DNA from: Mycobacterium sp. E796
GTDB lineage: Bacteria; Actinomycetota; Actinomycetes; Mycobacteriales; Mycobacteriaceae
Direction of reading: 5' to 3'
Assembly: GCF_001672815.1 (NCBI RefSeq)
Contig: NZ_LZKK01000194.1
Coordinates: 1-64,000 of the forward strand
Length of the DNA stretch: 64,000 nt
A program made the translations under genes and the position numbers. The notes under the pieces are model-generated. The model ran no database searches and was not told the origin of the DNA. It was given only the letters and a program-made list of their open reading frames with translations. Shown in pieces: positions 52,402 to 62,215 of the stretch (position 1 is its first letter; each line of letters begins with the position of its first letter).

Positions 52402-53247
52402 TCAGATCACGAAATTGAGGTTTTCAACGACCTGTCTGGCGACGTCTTGGTCGCCGCCGAGCTCGATGTCCCGGGTGCGCGCGGGGCACATGGGACGCCC
52501 GCCCGACAGCCTGGTGAACTGCAGCCCGTCCAGCCGAATCGTCGCCGTCGGTTCCTGGCCGCCGAAGTCCTCGACCAGCTGGGCGCGACCGTCGACGCTG
52601 ACACGGATGTCGCGCGCCACCGGGCCGGTCAGCTCGAACAGGATGCGCGAACCGTCGGGCGCCTTGCCGCGTTTGCCCACCACATAACCCATGGTGGCCC
52701 CGATCTCGTCGAGCGAAAGCTGTGACGCGGGCCCGACGAGCTCGGTGTCGGACGACGGCCGCGACAGCGCCTCGCGGATGTCTTGCTCGTGCATCCAGCA
52801 GTCGAACGTGCGCACCCGCATGAACCGGCCGTACGTTTCCAGGCCCACCGGCGTCGGAATCACCGCGTTCCACTCCTCGTCCGACATGCCGGCCAGCACC
52901 TTGCGTCGATCGGCGGTGATGTCCCTGAACCGTGCGAGCACTTCCGCGCCCGACTCCCCGCTGAGGTGGCGCACCCAGCACTCGTTCATCGCGCCGATGT
53001 CGTTGTGCACGTGGTCGAGCGCCGACACGTCGATGTCGGGCTGCGGGGCCGCGACGCCGGCCAGGAACGACTCGGTGCCGATGATGTGCGACACGACGGC
53101 CTTGACGTCCCACCCGGGCAGCGGCGTCGGCGCCAGCCAATCGCCCTCCGGCAGCCCGTCGAGCAGCGCGTCGATGGAGTCCCAAACGGCGAAGAGCCCG
53201 GACAGGACGTCGGATTTATCCAGCTGCGTGACGGGTCGGTCGGCCAT
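52402..53247 (-). CDS. Maleylpyruvate isomerase/DinB-like mycothiol-dependent enzyme
   Basis: 281 aa. DinB-like four-helix bundle with metal ligands His (VKAVVSHIIGTESF), and the MHEQDIREAL His/Asp pair. The C-terminal SCP-like domain (ILFELTGPVARDIRVSVDGR, TATIRLDGLQFTRLSGG) is typical of actinobacterial members. These enzymes use mycothiol as cofactor for isomerisation or conjugation in detoxification or aromatic degradation. The substrate is unknown. Confidence 0.82.
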   Translation of the reverse strand: MADRPVTQLDKSDVLSGLFAVWDSIDALLDGLPEGDWLAPTPLPGWDVKAVVSHIIGTESFLAGVAAPQPDIDVSALDHVHNDIGAMNECWVRHLSGESGAEVLARFRDITADRRKVLAGMSDEEWNAVIPTPVGLETYGRFMRVRTFDCWMHEQDIREALSRPSSDTELVGPASQLSLDEIGATMGYVVGKRGKAPDGSRILFELTGPVARDIRVSVDGRAQLVEDFGGQEPTATIRLDGLQFTRLSGGRPMCPARTRDIELGGDQDVARQVVENLNFVI

Positions 53248-53280
53248 GGACGGATAGTAGGCCGATCGCCAGCCGATCCG

Positions 53281-54069
53281 TTAGCTTGCGGCGATCATCG
53301 CCACGGAACCCATGGCCATCACCATGCCGACGCCCTGGCATCGGCTCACCCGCTCGCGCAGCACCACCATCGCCAGCACGACCGTCGCCGCCGGATACAG
53401 CGAGATCAAGATGCTGGCCAGTGAGAGCAGCCAGGTGTGCAGCGCCAGCAGCATGGTCACGTTCGCACAGATGTCCAGCACCGCCACGCCCAGCGCCAGC
53501 TTCAGCGGCTTGCCGGCCGGCATCTTCAGGTTCTTGCTCAGCGCGGACATCCCGAACACCACCGCCGAAGCGGACAGCCGGGCGAACACCAGCGGCCAGA
53601 GTTTGGTCTCGTGCGGCGCCTGATGAAGAAACACCAGGTTCAGCCCCATCGCCGAGCCCGCGACCACCGTGAGCCAGGCGACCTTCGGGGTGAATCGATA
53701 CGGCGTCACTCCCTCGCTCGCGGCTTCGCGGCTGACCAGCATGACGGCGACCAGGGCCAGCACCACGCCCACCGACGCCGCGCGACCCGGCCGCTCCCCC
53801 AGCGCCACACCGACGGCCACCGGTACCGCGGCATTGAGTACGGCGGCCAACGGTGAGACCACCGATATCGGTCCGGCGCCCAGCGCCGCGAAAAACGCCC
53901 ACATTCCGAACGCCATCCCGACGCCGTACAGGCAACCCCACACGACCGCGCCGGACTGAATCGGGCCACCCACAACGACGGCCAGCAGGCCGAGCAATAC
54001 TGCCTCGACCGGGTAGGCCACGAGCATCACTCGCAGCGCCGCTACCCGTCGAGCGGCCACACCGCCCAC
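53281..54069 (-). CDS. EamA-family (DMT) transporter, start uncertain
   Basis: At least 262 aa from a GTG at 54069. The homologous reading frame continues upstream (AAYAQLSAVTYGVSDFVGG), as in full-length EamA proteins, but no ATG, GTG or TTG is found before it overlaps the smpB stop. A CTG at 54126 would fit. About eight to nine membrane helices are seen, for example GAVVWGCLYGVGMAFGMWAF and SVVSPLAAVLNAAVPVAVGV. It exports small metabolites; the substrate is unknown. Confidence 0.75.
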   Translation of the reverse strand: MGGVAARRVAALRVMLVAYPVEAVLLGLLAVVVGGPIQSGAVVWGCLYGVGMAFGMWAFFAALGAGPISVVSPLAAVLNAAVPVAVGVALGERPGRAASVGVVLALVAVMLVSREAASEGVTPYRFTPKVAWLTVVAGSAMGLNLVFLHQAPHETKLWPLVFARLSASAVVFGMSALSKNLKMPAGKPLKLALGVAVLDICANVTMLLALHTWLLSLASILISLYPAATVVLAMVVLRERVSRCQGVGMVMAMGSVAMIAAS

Positions 54070-54122
54070 GAAATCGCTGACGCCGTACGTAACGGCCGAC
54101 AGCTGGGCGTAAGCCGCCCCGA

Positions 54123-54632
54123 TCAGTTCATGCCCTTGGCGCGTCGCCCCAGTTCGCGAAGCACTTCGCGCTGGGCATCGCGCTGGGCCATGTCCTGACG
54201 TTTATCGTGAGCCCGCTTGCCTCGTGCCAGCGCGAGCTCAACCTTGACCTTGCCCTCGGAGAAGTAAAGTGACAGTGGCATCAGGGCGAGGTTACCATCT
54301 CGTATCTTGCCGACGAGTCTGTCGATTTGTTGCCTATGTAACAACAACTTTCGATTCCGACGCGGATCATGGTTGGTCCAGCTACCGTGCTGATACTCGG
54401 GAATGTGTAAGTTACGCAACCACACTTCGCCGTCATCAATGGTTGCGTAGGCATCGGCTAGAGAGGCGTGCCCTTCCCGCAGGCTCTTTACTTCGGTGCC
54501 CTGCAAAGCGACTCCCGCCTCGAAAATCTCGAGGATTGAATAGTTGTGCCGCGCTTTGCGATTGGTGGCCACGATCCGTTTGCTGCCGGGCTTGTCGCCC
54601 GCCGCCTTGGCCCGGCTGGAGTCCTTGGCCAC
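54123..54632 (-). CDS. smpB: SsrA-binding protein SmpB
   Basis: 169 aa from the GTG at 54632, 2 nt after the ftsX stop. Motifs ATNRKARHNYSILEIFEAGV, LQGTEVKSLREGHASLADAY, WLRNLHIPEYQHGSWTNHDP and RNRKLLLHRQQIDRLVGKI define SmpB. The basic tail (ARGKRAHDKRQDMAQRD) mimics a codon-anticodon helix in the decoding site. It delivers alanyl-tmRNA to stalled ribosomes, and its partner ssrA lies 3 kb away. It is the last gene of the ftsE-ftsX-smpB operon. Confidence 0.96.
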   Translation of the reverse strand: MAKDSSRAKAAGDKPGSKRIVATNRKARHNYSILEIFEAGVALQGTEVKSLREGHASLADAYATIDDGEVWLRNLHIPEYQHGSWTNHDPRRNRKLLLHRQQIDRLVGKIRDGNLALMPLSLYFSEGKVKVELALARGKRAHDKRQDMAQRDAQREVLRELGRRAKGMN

Positions 54633-54634
54633 AG

Positions 54635-55528
54635 CTACCGCCGTACGTACAGGCGCAACGTCACGTAGGCAGTCAACGCGGCCATCGACACGCCGAGCAG
54701 GAACAGCCATGGCGAGATGTAGATGATGTCGGCGTAGTCGACCCGGGCGATCAGGTTGGCTTGGTAGAACTGGTTCAGCGCGTTGTCCAAAAATGTTGCC
54801 CGTACCAGGATTAACCCGGCGATGGAAATCGCGACACCGACCGCCGCGGCGACCATCGCCTCGACCAGGAACGGCAGCTGGGTATACCAGCGGCTCGCGC
54901 CGACCAGGCGCATGATCCCGATCTCCGTGCGGCGCGTATACGCCGCCACCTGGACCATGTTGGCAATCAACAGGATAGCGCCGACGGCCTGCACCAGAGC
55001 GACGGCGAACGCGGCCTTGCTCAGGCCGTCCAGGACCGCGAACAGGCGGTCGATCAGATCCTTCTGGTTGAGCACGGAAAGCACCCCGGGCTGTCCCTGC
55101 ATAGCGGTGTCAAAGTCCTTGTGCTGCTCGGGATTGTCCAGCTTGACGATGAACGAGGCTGGGAAGGAATCTTTTCCGGCAACGTCTTTGTACTGCGGGA
55201 ACTTCCGGATCGCGTCGTCGTAGGCATCCTGACGGTTGAGGAATCGCACCGATTTGACGTCTTGCCGCGCTTCGATCTTTTCCCGCAGCGCCTTGCACGG
55301 GTTGGTGCCGCAGGACGGGTCGTTGGCGGACACGTCCTCGGTGAGGAAGACCTGCGTCTCGACGCGGTCCAGGTAGATGGCGCGGGAATGGTCGGCCAAC
55401 AGGACCACCAGCAGGCCGCCGCCGAACAGGCCGATCGATATCGCGGTCGTCAAGATCATCGCGGCCGTCATCGTGACGTTGCGACGAAGGCCGGTCAGGA
55501 CCTCGTTGAGGAGGAAGCCGAAGCGCAC
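54635..55528 (-). CDS. ftsX: Cell-division ABC-transporter permease FtsX
   Basis: 297 aa. A cytoplasmic N terminus, helix 1 ([20 protein letters not shown]), a large periplasmic loop (residues about 45-170, with a Cys pair in [12 protein letters not shown]), and three C-terminal helices ([57 protein letters not shown]). FtsEX transmits ATP hydrolysis to peptidoglycan hydrolases such as RipC at the septum; the loop is the hydrolase-binding part. It directly follows ftsE. Confidence 0.96.
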   Translation of the reverse strand: MRFGFLLNEVLTGLRRNVTMTAAMILTTAISIGLFGGGLLVVLLADHSRAIYLDRVETQVFLTEDVSANDPSCGTNPCKALREKIEARQDVKSVRFLNRQDAYDDAIRKFPQYKDVAGKDSFPASFIVKLDNPEQHKDFDTAMQGQPGVLSVLNQKDLIDRLFAVLDGLSKAAFAVALVQAVGAILLIANMVQVAAYTRRTEIGIMRLVGASRWYTQLPFLVEAMVAAAVGVAISIAGLILVRATFLDNALNQFYQANLIARVDYADIIYISPWLFLLGVSMAALTAYVTLRLYVRR

Positions 55529-56218
55529 TTAGCGATCCATCCCGTAAACGCCGCGCTGCTCGTCGCGAACCAGCCGGCCCAGCGACAGCTCGACCACCCG
55601 CTGCCGCATGGAGTCGACGATGTGGTGGTCGTGCGTCGCCATGAGCACCGTGGTGCCCGTGCGGTTGATCCGCTCCAACAAATCCATGATGTCCTTACTG
55701 GTGTCCGGGTCGAGGTTGCCGGTCGGCTCGTCGGCCAGCAGAACCAGCGGGCGGTTGACGAACGCGCGGGCGATGGCGACCCGCTGCTGCTCGCCGCCCG
55801 ACAACTCGCCCGGCAGGCGGTTCGCCTTGCCGGACAGGCCGACCGTCTCCAGCACCTCGGGCACCGTCCGGTTGATCGCCTCGCGGCGCTTGCCGATGAC
55901 CTCCAGCGCAAAAGCGACGTTTTCGTACACGGTCTTTTGCTGCAGCAGCCGGAAATCCTGGAATACGCAGCCGATGACCTGACGCAGCTTCGGTACGTGG
56001 CGTCCGGGGAGCTTGTTGACGTGAAACTTCGATACCCGGATATCACCGGTGTTCGGGCTCTCCTCGGCCAGCAACAGCCGCATGAACGTCGACTTGCCCG
56101 ACCCCGAAGGACCGATCAGGAAGACGAATTCACCCTTGTCGATTTTGACGTTGATGTCGTCCAGCGCCGGCCGAGCCGACGCTTTGTACTTCTTGCTGAC
56201 GTTGTCAAGGGTGATCAT
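55529..56218 (-). CDS. ftsE: Cell-division ATP-binding protein FtsE
   Basis: 229 aa from the ATG at 56218; the open frame to 56626 shadows the Pro-rich gene. Walker A is [12 protein letters not shown], signature [14 protein letters not shown], Walker [15 protein letters not shown] and the H-loop MATHDHHIV. It couples ATP hydrolysis to FtsX conformational change at the division site. Its stop abuts the ftsX start codon, giving tight translational coupling. Confidence 0.97.
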   Translation of the reverse strand: MITLDNVSKKYKASARPALDDINVKIDKGEFVFLIGPSGSGKSTFMRLLLAEESPNTGDIRVSKFHVNKLPGRHVPKLRQVIGCVFQDFRLLQQKTVYENVAFALEVIGKRREAINRTVPEVLETVGLSGKANRLPGELSGGEQQRVAIARAFVNRPLVLLADEPTGNLDPDTSKDIMDLLERINRTGTTVLMATHDHHIVDSMRQRVVELSLGRLVRDEQRGVYGMDR

Positions 56219-56261
56219 CACGGCACGCCAGTGTAGCCGTGAATTTCGCTGGCGAGCCAAG

Positions 56262-56744
56262 TCAGCTGGCCGGTGGCGGGGAACTCGGCACCGGACCGGG
56301 CCCGGGTTGGGGTAGCTGCGACGGCGTCGGCGTCGGGCTGGTGCTGGGCGGGCAGAAGGGCGGCGGCAGCAGGCACGGCGGCGTGGGCAACTGGAACGGC
56401 GGGGGCGTCGTCGTGGTCGTCGTCGTGAGCGGCGGCGGCGTGGTGGTGCTCGGAGTCGTGGTCGGCGTCGGCGTGACCGTGACGGTGACCGGCGGCTGCT
56501 GCACGCGGCTGCGGGGCACCCAGGTGTAGTTCGGGTCGGGCACGAAGCCCGGCGGCACCACCTGCGGGGCCGGTGGCTTGGGTGTCGCCTCGGGACGGTA
56601 GGTGTCGTAGACCCACCACACCGCAAGGAACGCGACGATCAGCACCAGCGTGGACGTGCGCATGCGGCCGCCGAACAGGTGGCTCCAGCGCCGTCGTTGC
56701 TTGTCCTCGCTGCGATTCTCGAAGAGGCTGAGGGTCAACTTCAC
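56262..56744 (-). CDS. Proline-rich single-pass membrane protein (Rv3103c-like)
   Basis: 160 aa from the GTG at 56744, which overlaps the stop of the MscS-like gene (gtga). A short cytoplasmic end is followed by one helix ([19 protein letters not shown]). The rest is a long extracellular Pro/Thr tail ([40 protein letters not shown]). The gene order prfB-mscS-this-ftsE matches M. tuberculosis Rv3105c-Rv3102c. A wall-spanning role is likely from composition; the function is unknown. Confidence 0.8.
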   Translation of the reverse strand: MKLTLSLFENRSEDKQRRRWSHLFGGRMRTSTLVLIVAFLAVWWVYDTYRPEATPKPPAPQVVPPGFVPDPNYTWVPRSRVQQPPVTVTVTPTPTTTPSTTTPPPLTTTTTTTPPPFQLPTPPCLLPPPFCPPSTSPTPTPSQLPQPGPGPVPSSPPPAS

Positions 56745-57736
56745 CGCCGCTGCACCGCGTCTTCGACTTTGCCATCGGCCGACCCTTCGGCGGCTTCGGC
56801 GGCCGGCACGGACGGGTCTTCGACCAGGCCGACCGTCGCATCGGCCGCGGTCACGATGCCGACGCGGGCCAGCGCCCGAATGACCAGGACACGCAGCTGG
56901 CGGCCGACCTCGAACTGTTTGCCCGGCAGGGTGCGGGCCACCACGCGCAGGGTGACGGTGTCGACCTGGATGCTTTCCACGCCCATCACGGTCGGCGGAT
57001 CCAACAGCAATTCCCCGAGGACCGGGTTCTCCATCGCGCGGTCGCATTCCTGGTGCAAGACCTCGTAGACCCGGTTCAGGTCGGCGCTGGTCGACACCGG
57101 GATGTCCACCACCGCGCGCGCCCAATCCTTCGACAGGTTGACGACCTTGACGATCTGCCCATTCGGAATGGTCAGCACCTCACCATCCGGCGAGCGCAGC
57201 CGGGTGACCCGCAGCGTCACGTTCTCGACCGTGCCGGTGGCTTCCGTCGAGGCGACGACGGTCAGGGTGACCAGGTCGCCGAACCCGTACTGCTTCTCCA
57301 CCAGAATGAAGAAGCCGGAAAGCAGATCCCTGACCAGCTGCTGGGCGCCGAAGCCCAGCGCGGCCCCGACCACGGTGGCGGGTGCGACGAGTCCGCCCAC
57401 CGAAAACTGCAGGATGCCGGCGATTTGCATCATCACCCAGATGCCGATGATGACGATGGACACCCAGGAGATTACCGACGCCACCGCCTGGCGGTGCTTG
57501 GACGTCTCCGAGCGCACCAGCGCGTCGCTTTCGGCGAAGCCCTCGGTGAGCTGGCGCGTCACCTGCTGCGCCACCCAGTTGACGAAGCGGGCCATGAGCA
57601 CGGCCGCGATCAGCACCATGACGATGCGCAGGCCGCGGGTGATGATCCATTGGCCGACTTCGCCGCGCCAGAAGTCGTGCCAACCCAGCGCCTTTATCGA
57701 AGTGGTCGATGCAAGAACAGTTGTATTAGTCGTCAT
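56741..57736 (-). CDS. Small-conductance mechanosensitive channel (MscS family)
   Basis: 331 aa from the ATG at 57736, which overlaps the prfB stop by 11 nt. Three N-terminal helices ([40 protein letters not shown] and the pore helix [20 protein letters not shown]) are followed by the MscS beta domain ([40 protein letters not shown]) and an alpha/beta end. It releases solutes on membrane tension. It is the Rv3104c position, but the pore sequence is clearly MscS-like. Confidence 0.88.
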   Translation of the reverse strand: MTTNTTVLASTTSIKALGWHDFWRGEVGQWIITRGLRIVMVLIAAVLMARFVNWVAQQVTRQLTEGFAESDALVRSETSKHRQAVASVISWVSIVIIGIWVMMQIAGILQFSVGGLVAPATVVGAALGFGAQQLVRDLLSGFFILVEKQYGFGDLVTLTVVASTEATGTVENVTLRVTRLRSPDGEVLTIPNGQIVKVVNLSKDWARAVVDIPVSTSADLNRVYEVLHQECDRAMENPVLGELLLDPPTVMGVESIQVDTVTLRVVARTLPGKQFEVGRQLRVLVIRALARVGIVTAADATVGLVEDPSVPAAEAAEGSADGKVEDAVQRR

Positions 57737-58844
57737 CTTTTCGGTTGCGCCACCGGATTCCCGCTTCCAGGAACCCGTCGATGTCTCCGTCCAGGACGGC
57801 GGCCGGATTGCCCACCTCGTAGTCGGTTCGGAGATCCTTGACCATCTGATACGGGTGCAGTACGTAGGAGCGCATCTGGTTACCCCAGGAGCTGCCGCCC
57901 TCACCCTTCAACGCGTCCAGCTCAGCGCGCTCTTCTGATCGCTTGCGCTCCAACAACTTTGCCTGAAGCACTCGCATTGCCGAGATCTTGTTCTGCAGTT
58001 GCGATTTTTCGTTCTGGCAAGTCACGACGATACCCGTTGGGATGTGGGTTAAACGAACCGCCGAGTCGGTGGTGTTCACCGACTGACCGCCGGGACCGCT
58101 GGAACGGTAGACGTCCACCCGCACGTCCCCGTCGGGGATATCGATGTGGTCGGTCGTCTCCACCACCGGAAGTACCTCGACTTCGGCGAAGGAAGTCTGG
58201 CGCCGGCTCTGGTTGTCGAACGGGCTGATTCGCACCAGCCGGTGCGTGCCCTGTTCGACGGACAGCGTGCCGTAGGCATACGGGGCATGCACCGCGAACG
58301 TGGCGCTCTTGATCCCGGCCTCTTCGGCGTAGGAGGTGTCGAACACCTCGACGCCGTACTTGTGTTGCTCGGCCCAGCGGATGTACATCCGCATCAGCAT
58401 CTCGGCCCAGTCGGCCGCGTCCACCCCACCGGCACCCGAGCGAATGGTGACCAGCGCCTCGCGCTCGTCGTATTCGCCCGACAACAGCGTGCGCACCTCG
58501 GCGGCCTCTATATCGGCGCGCAGCGCCTTGAGTTCGGCGTCGGCCTCGGCCAGCGCGTCAATGCCGCTGGCGGCATCCCCTTCTTCGGCCGCCAGCTCGT
58601 ACATCACCGGAAGATCGTCGAGGCGCTGACGCAGCTCTTCGATGCGGCGCAGCTCGCCCTGCGCGTGCGACAACTGGCTGGTGACCCGCTGTGCGTTGCT
58701 CTGGTCGTCCCACAGTTTGGGATCGGACGCCTCGTGCTCGAGCTTCTCGATGCGGCTGCGCAGACCCTCCACGTCGAGCACCCGCTCCACCGTGGTCAGG
58801 GTGGAGTCAAGGGCGGCAATGTCGGCTTGACGGTCGGGTTCCAC
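57726..58844 (-). CDS. prfB: Peptide chain release factor 2
   Basis: 372 aa from the GTG at 58844 ([16 protein letters not shown]), the start matching mycobacterial RF2; a start at 58874 is less likely. The stop-codon recognition tripeptide SPF ([13 protein letters not shown]) assigns it to RF2 (UAA/UGA). The catalytic GGQ is in [20 protein letters not shown]. There is no in-frame UGA, so the programmed frameshift known in E. coli prfB is not used. It heads the operon leading to ftsEX and smpB. Confidence 0.97.
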   Translation of the reverse strand: MEPDRQADIAALDSTLTTVERVLDVEGLRSRIEKLEHEASDPKLWDDQSNAQRVTSQLSHAQGELRRIEELRQRLDDLPVMYELAAEEGDAASGIDALAEADAELKALRADIEAAEVRTLLSGEYDEREALVTIRSGAGGVDAADWAEMLMRMYIRWAEQHKYGVEVFDTSYAEEAGIKSATFAVHAPYAYGTLSVEQGTHRLVRISPFDNQSRRQTSFAEVEVLPVVETTDHIDIPDGDVRVDVYRSSGPGGQSVNTTDSAVRLTHIPTGIVVTCQNEKSQLQNKISAMRVLQAKLLERKRSEERAELDALKGEGGSSWGNQMRSYVLHPYQMVKDLRTDYEVGNPAAVLDGDIDGFLEAGIRWRNRKDDD

Positions 58845-58983
58845 AGCCGCCCACGTTACCGGCGACGAACGCACAGGTCGTCGTCCGGGCGGCAGCGTTT
58901 AGCATCAGGTGACCAGTTTGTGCAGCCCGGACCGCGACGCTCAGCCCCTCGCGCACGGCCCGGCACGAATAGAAGGCTCGAGG

Positions 58984-60354
58984 ATGCGCTTATATCACGT
59001 CGCGATTGTCGGCTCCGGGCCGTCGGGTTTCTTCGCCGCGGCATCCTTGCTCAAGGCGGCCGACGCGTCGGAGGACATCGACGTTGCCATCGACATCCTC
59101 GAGATGCTGCCGACGCCCTGGGGGCTGGTCCGCTCCGGCGTCGCGCCCGACCACCCGAAGATCAAGTCGATCAGCAAGCAATTCGAGAAGACCGCCGAAG
59201 ACCCCCGGCTCCGCTTCTTCGGCAACGTGGTGGTCGGTGAGCACGTGAGCGCCGCCGAGCTGGCCGAGCGCTACCACGCAGTGATCTACGCCATCGGGGC
59301 GCAATCGGATCGGTCGTTGAAGATCCCCGGCGAGGACCTGCCGGGCAGCATGGCCGCCGTCGAATTCGTCGGCTGGTACAACGCGCACCCGCACTTCGAG
59401 GCGTCGACCCCGGATCTGTCGGGCGCCCGGGCGGTGGTCATCGGCAACGGCAACGTCGCGCTGGACGTCGCCCGCATCCTGGTGACCGACCCTGACGAGC
59501 TCGCCCGCACCGACATCGCCGACCACGCCCTGGAGTCGCTGCGCCCGTGCGGCGTCGACGAGGTGGTGGTCGTCGGCCGGCGCGGGCCCCTGCAGACGGC
59601 GTTCACCACGCTGGAGCTCCGCGAGCTGGCGGATCTCGAGGGGGTCGACGTGATCGTCGACCCGGCGCAGCTGGAGGGCATCAGCGACGAGGACGCGGCC
59701 GCGGCGGGCAAGACGACGAAGCAGAACATCAAGGTGTTGCGCGACTACGCCGCGCGGGCGCCCCGCCCCGGCCACCGCCGAATAGTCTTCCGCTTCCTGA
59801 CTTCGCCGATCGAGATCAAGGGCGACGGCAAGGTCGAGAGCATCGTCTTAGGCCGCAACGAACTGGTCACCGACGAGAGCGGGTGGGTATCGGCAAAGGA
59901 CACCGGCGAGCGAGAGGAACTGCCGGCCCAGTTGGTGGTGCGGTCCGTCGGATACCGCGGAATGCCCACGGCGGGGCTGCCTTTCGACGACAAGAGCGCA
60001 ACCATCCCCAACACCGACGGCCGCGTGCGTGGCAGCCGCAACGAGTACGTCGTCGGGTGGATCAAGCGCGGGCCGACCGGTGTGATCGGTACCAATAAGA
60101 AGGATTCCCAAGACACCGTTGACACGCTGCTGAACGACCTGGCCGGCTGGAAACAACAGGGCGCGCTCGCGGAGTTCCCCGGTGACCACGCCGACAAGCT
60201 GGCAGAGTGGCTGGCGTCCCGGCAGCCGAAGGTCGTGACGTCGGCCCACTGGGAGGTCATCGATCGCCACGAGCGAGCGGCCGGCGAGCCGCACGGGCGT
60301 CCCCGGGTCAAGCTGCCGAGCGTGGCGGAGATGCTACGAATCAGCCACGGCTGA
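58984..60354 (+). CDS. fprA: NADPH-ferredoxin reductase FprA
   Basis: 456 aa from the ATG at 58984 (gagg upstream), the same length as M. tuberculosis FprA. The FAD motif is HVAIVGSGPSGFFAAASLLK, then PTPWGLVRSGVAPDHPKIKS, and the NADPH motif is AVVIGNGNVALDVARILVTD. It moves electrons from NADPH to ferredoxins that serve cytochromes P450 and other oxygenases. It is divergent from prfB. Its stop is 9 bp from the convergent DosR-like gene's stop, a likely rearrangement junction. Confidence 0.97.
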   Translation: MRLYHVAIVGSGPSGFFAAASLLKAADASEDIDVAIDILEMLPTPWGLVRSGVAPDHPKIKSISKQFEKTAEDPRLRFFGNVVVGEHVSAAELAERYHAVIYAIGAQSDRSLKIPGEDLPGSMAAVEFVGWYNAHPHFEASTPDLSGARAVVIGNGNVALDVARILVTDPDELARTDIADHALESLRPCGVDEVVVVGRRGPLQTAFTTLELRELADLEGVDVIVDPAQLEGISDEDAAAAGKTTKQNIKVLRDYAARAPRPGHRRIVFRFLTSPIEIKGDGKVESIVLGRNELVTDESGWVSAKDTGEREELPAQLVVRSVGYRGMPTAGLPFDDKSATIPNTDGRVRGSRNEYVVGWIKRGPTGVIGTNKKDSQDTVDTLLNDLAGWKQQGALAEFPGDHADKLAEWLASRQPKVVTSAHWEVIDRHERAAGEPHGRPRVKLPSVAEMLRISHG

Positions 60355-60363
60355 GCCGGCGCC

Positions 60364-61014
60364 TCAAAACCATTGGCGGTAAGCGCGATTGGGCCGGCGG
60401 GACACCCCGAGTTTGACCAGCAGGCGCGACACGTGGTTCTTCACGACGTCTTCGGCAAGCAGCGTCCGGTCGGCGATTTGACGGTTGGTCAGGCCGTCGC
60501 CGAGCAATTTCAACAACGTTCGTTCCCGGTCGTTGAAGGCCCATAGCTCGTCGCTGTTCTCGATGGTCCACCACAGTCTCGCCATCAACGCGGCCGCGGC
60601 CTGAGTGTGGAGCAGCGACCGGCCGGCTCCCACATCCTTGATGGCGCAGGCCAATTCCATTCCCTTGACGTCTTTGACGACATAGCCGCTGGCGCCGGCC
60701 AGGATGGTTTTCAGCATCGCCTCGTCGGTGGTGAACGACGTCAGGATCAGACAGCGCAGATCCAGCATGCACGACAACAGCTCTCGGCACAGTTCGATGC
60801 CGTTGCCGTCGGGCAACCAGTCGTCGAGCACCGCGACGTCCGGGCCGACCGCGGGAATCTTGTTCATCGCCTCGGCGAAGGATCCGGCCTCGCCGACGCA
60901 GTCGAGTTCGGGGTCCGCACAAAGCAAATCGACCAGACCGCGCCGCACCGCCTCGTGGTCGTCGACCAGAAATACTCGTAACGCCGCTCCTTCGGAGCCC
61001 AACCGAGTCCCCAC
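60364..61014 (-). CDS. DosR/DevR-like response regulator with shortened C terminus
   Basis: About 216 aa if the GTG at 61014 is used; the true start is unclear. The receiver domain closely matches DosR ([54 protein letters not shown]), with the phospho-acceptor Asp in [10 protein letters not shown] (DosR has VLDVRLP). The LuxR helix-turn-helix is [20 protein letters not shown] with [13 protein letters not shown]. It ends [12 protein letters not shown], about 11 residues short and unlike DosR. No DosS kinase is adjacent. It follows the stress protein gene as in Rv3134c-devR. Confidence 0.8.
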   Translation of the reverse strand: MGTRLGSEGAALRVFLVDDHEAVRRGLVDLLCADPELDCVGEAGSFAEAMNKIPAVGPDVAVLDDWLPDGNGIELCRELLSCMLDLRCLILTSFTTDEAMLKTILAGASGYVVKDVKGMELACAIKDVGAGRSLLHTQAAAALMARLWWTIENSDELWAFNDRERTLLKLLGDGLTNRQIADRTLLAEDVVKNHVSRLLVKLGVSRRPNRAYRQWF

Positions 61015-61024
61015 CCGCAGGTCT

Positions 61025-61816
61025 CTATAAGTTGCTCGAACGCGCGGCGAGAACGGAGGTTCCCGGGTGGTGCGCGCCGCAAACGTCGTAACAGGCACGC
61101 GCATCGGTCACGAACAGCTGATCCCGCTCCCCGTCGGCGGCCAGGTATTGCTCGACGGAACCGCGCACCACGTCGCATTCGACGCGCACGTCGGGATACA
61201 GGCGAGTCCAGCGCGCGATGCGTCGCCTCAGTTGGGCCCCCGCCGAACATTTCGTGTCTGGATCGTCGTCCCCCGCCGCCACGGCGATTGCCAGCACCGG
61301 CGCGTGCCGCAGCGTCGCCTCCTCGAAGGCGTGGCGCAGCGCCACCGTGTTGTCCGCCTGCACGATGACACGGTCGAGCTTGCCGGTTGCCGGCCTGCCC
61401 GCCGGGCGGCGGATGACGGCTACCGGACAGAGGGCCGACGCGGCCAGGTTCGCCGACAGGGACCCGACCCCACGGGCCGCATGACTCAGTCCGATGGATC
61501 CGACACAGATCATCGCCGCCGACCTTGACTCTTCGACCAGCTTGGCAAGCGGGCTGCCCCAGAGGATTTCGGCCTCGATCTTCACCTGTTGCCCGGTCGC
61601 CTCGACCGCCCGACGAGCGTCGTGCAACACGGCGCGGGCGGCGGCCAGTCGGCCGTCGTGGGCCCAGCGTGGTGGAGAATCCGGCGGCGCGACCACATAC
61701 ACCAACCGCAGCGGTATGTCTCGGCTGACCGCCTCGTCGACCGCCCAGCGCGCTGCATCGGTAGCCGTTTTCGACCCGTCGACACCAACGACGACCGTCG
61801 GGGCTGGCTGAAGCAT
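61025..61816 (-). CDS. Tandem universal stress protein (Rv3134c-like)
   Basis: 263 aa from the ATG at 61816 (ggag upstream). The first Usp domain has [20 protein letters not shown] and the ATP motif [20 protein letters not shown] followed by CPVAVIRRP. The second ([20 protein letters not shown]) lacks the Gly motif. In M. tuberculosis the homologue Rv3134c precedes devR and is induced by hypoxia. The same order here, and PPE and histidinol-phosphatase genes on the other side, support orthology. Confidence 0.85.
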   Translation of the reverse strand: MLQPAPTVVVGVDGSKTATDAARWAVDEAVSRDIPLRLVYVVAPPDSPPRWAHDGRLAAARAVLHDARRAVEATGQQVKIEAEILWGSPLAKLVEESRSAAMICVGSIGLSHAARGVGSLSANLAASALCPVAVIRRPAGRPATGKLDRVIVQADNTVALRHAFEEATLRHAPVLAIAVAAGDDDPDTKCSAGAQLRRRIARWTRLYPDVRVECDVVRGSVEQYLAADGERDQLFVTDARACYDVCGAHHPGTSVLAARSSNL

Positions 61817-62215
61817 CGCGGTCTCCTGTGCTGATCAGAGGGGACAAATCAGGGATTCGTCCCTCCCAACGCTATTGAGCCGGGACCGGCGCGACCCAGG
61901 GGCATTCGGTCTACAAATGGGGGCCATTGGTCCCTATCGGCGACGCAGCGGACGGTCACCGCCGTCGCACTGCCGCATCACTTCGCGGATTCCGCTTCGG
62001 GCGCCCGGCCCATAAATGAATTCGGTTGTTTTCAGGTATCGAAATCGAGGCGGACGTTATCGCAATGACCCACTTGCCTTTTCGTCTTAAAACTCCAGTA
62101 CAAATGCGGATTGGCGCCTACATTTTTATGACCACCGCCGACGGGCCGGCGGCGGAAAGGTGCCGATTCGGGCTCGGCACGGTTCACCCGGCACACCCAT
62201 AGGGGAGATCTGACA
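61817..62215. promoter_or_regulatory. Divergent promoter region with a DosR-box-like site
   Basis: 399 bp between the stress-protein and PPE genes. The site at 61921-61934 (gggccattggtccc) matches 11 of 14 positions of the DosR core GGGACTWWAGTCCC. A further symmetric agggattcgtccct lies at about 61851-61864. AT-rich DNA at 62080-62135 (cttttcgtcttaaaac, tacattttt) probably holds the PPE promoter. The assignment to DosR is inferred from pattern and synteny. Confidence 0.5.

Noticed and set aside
51165..52418. 417-codon plus-strand frame
   Set aside because: It is antisense to the ferritin-like gene and has no ribosome-binding site or recognisable domain.
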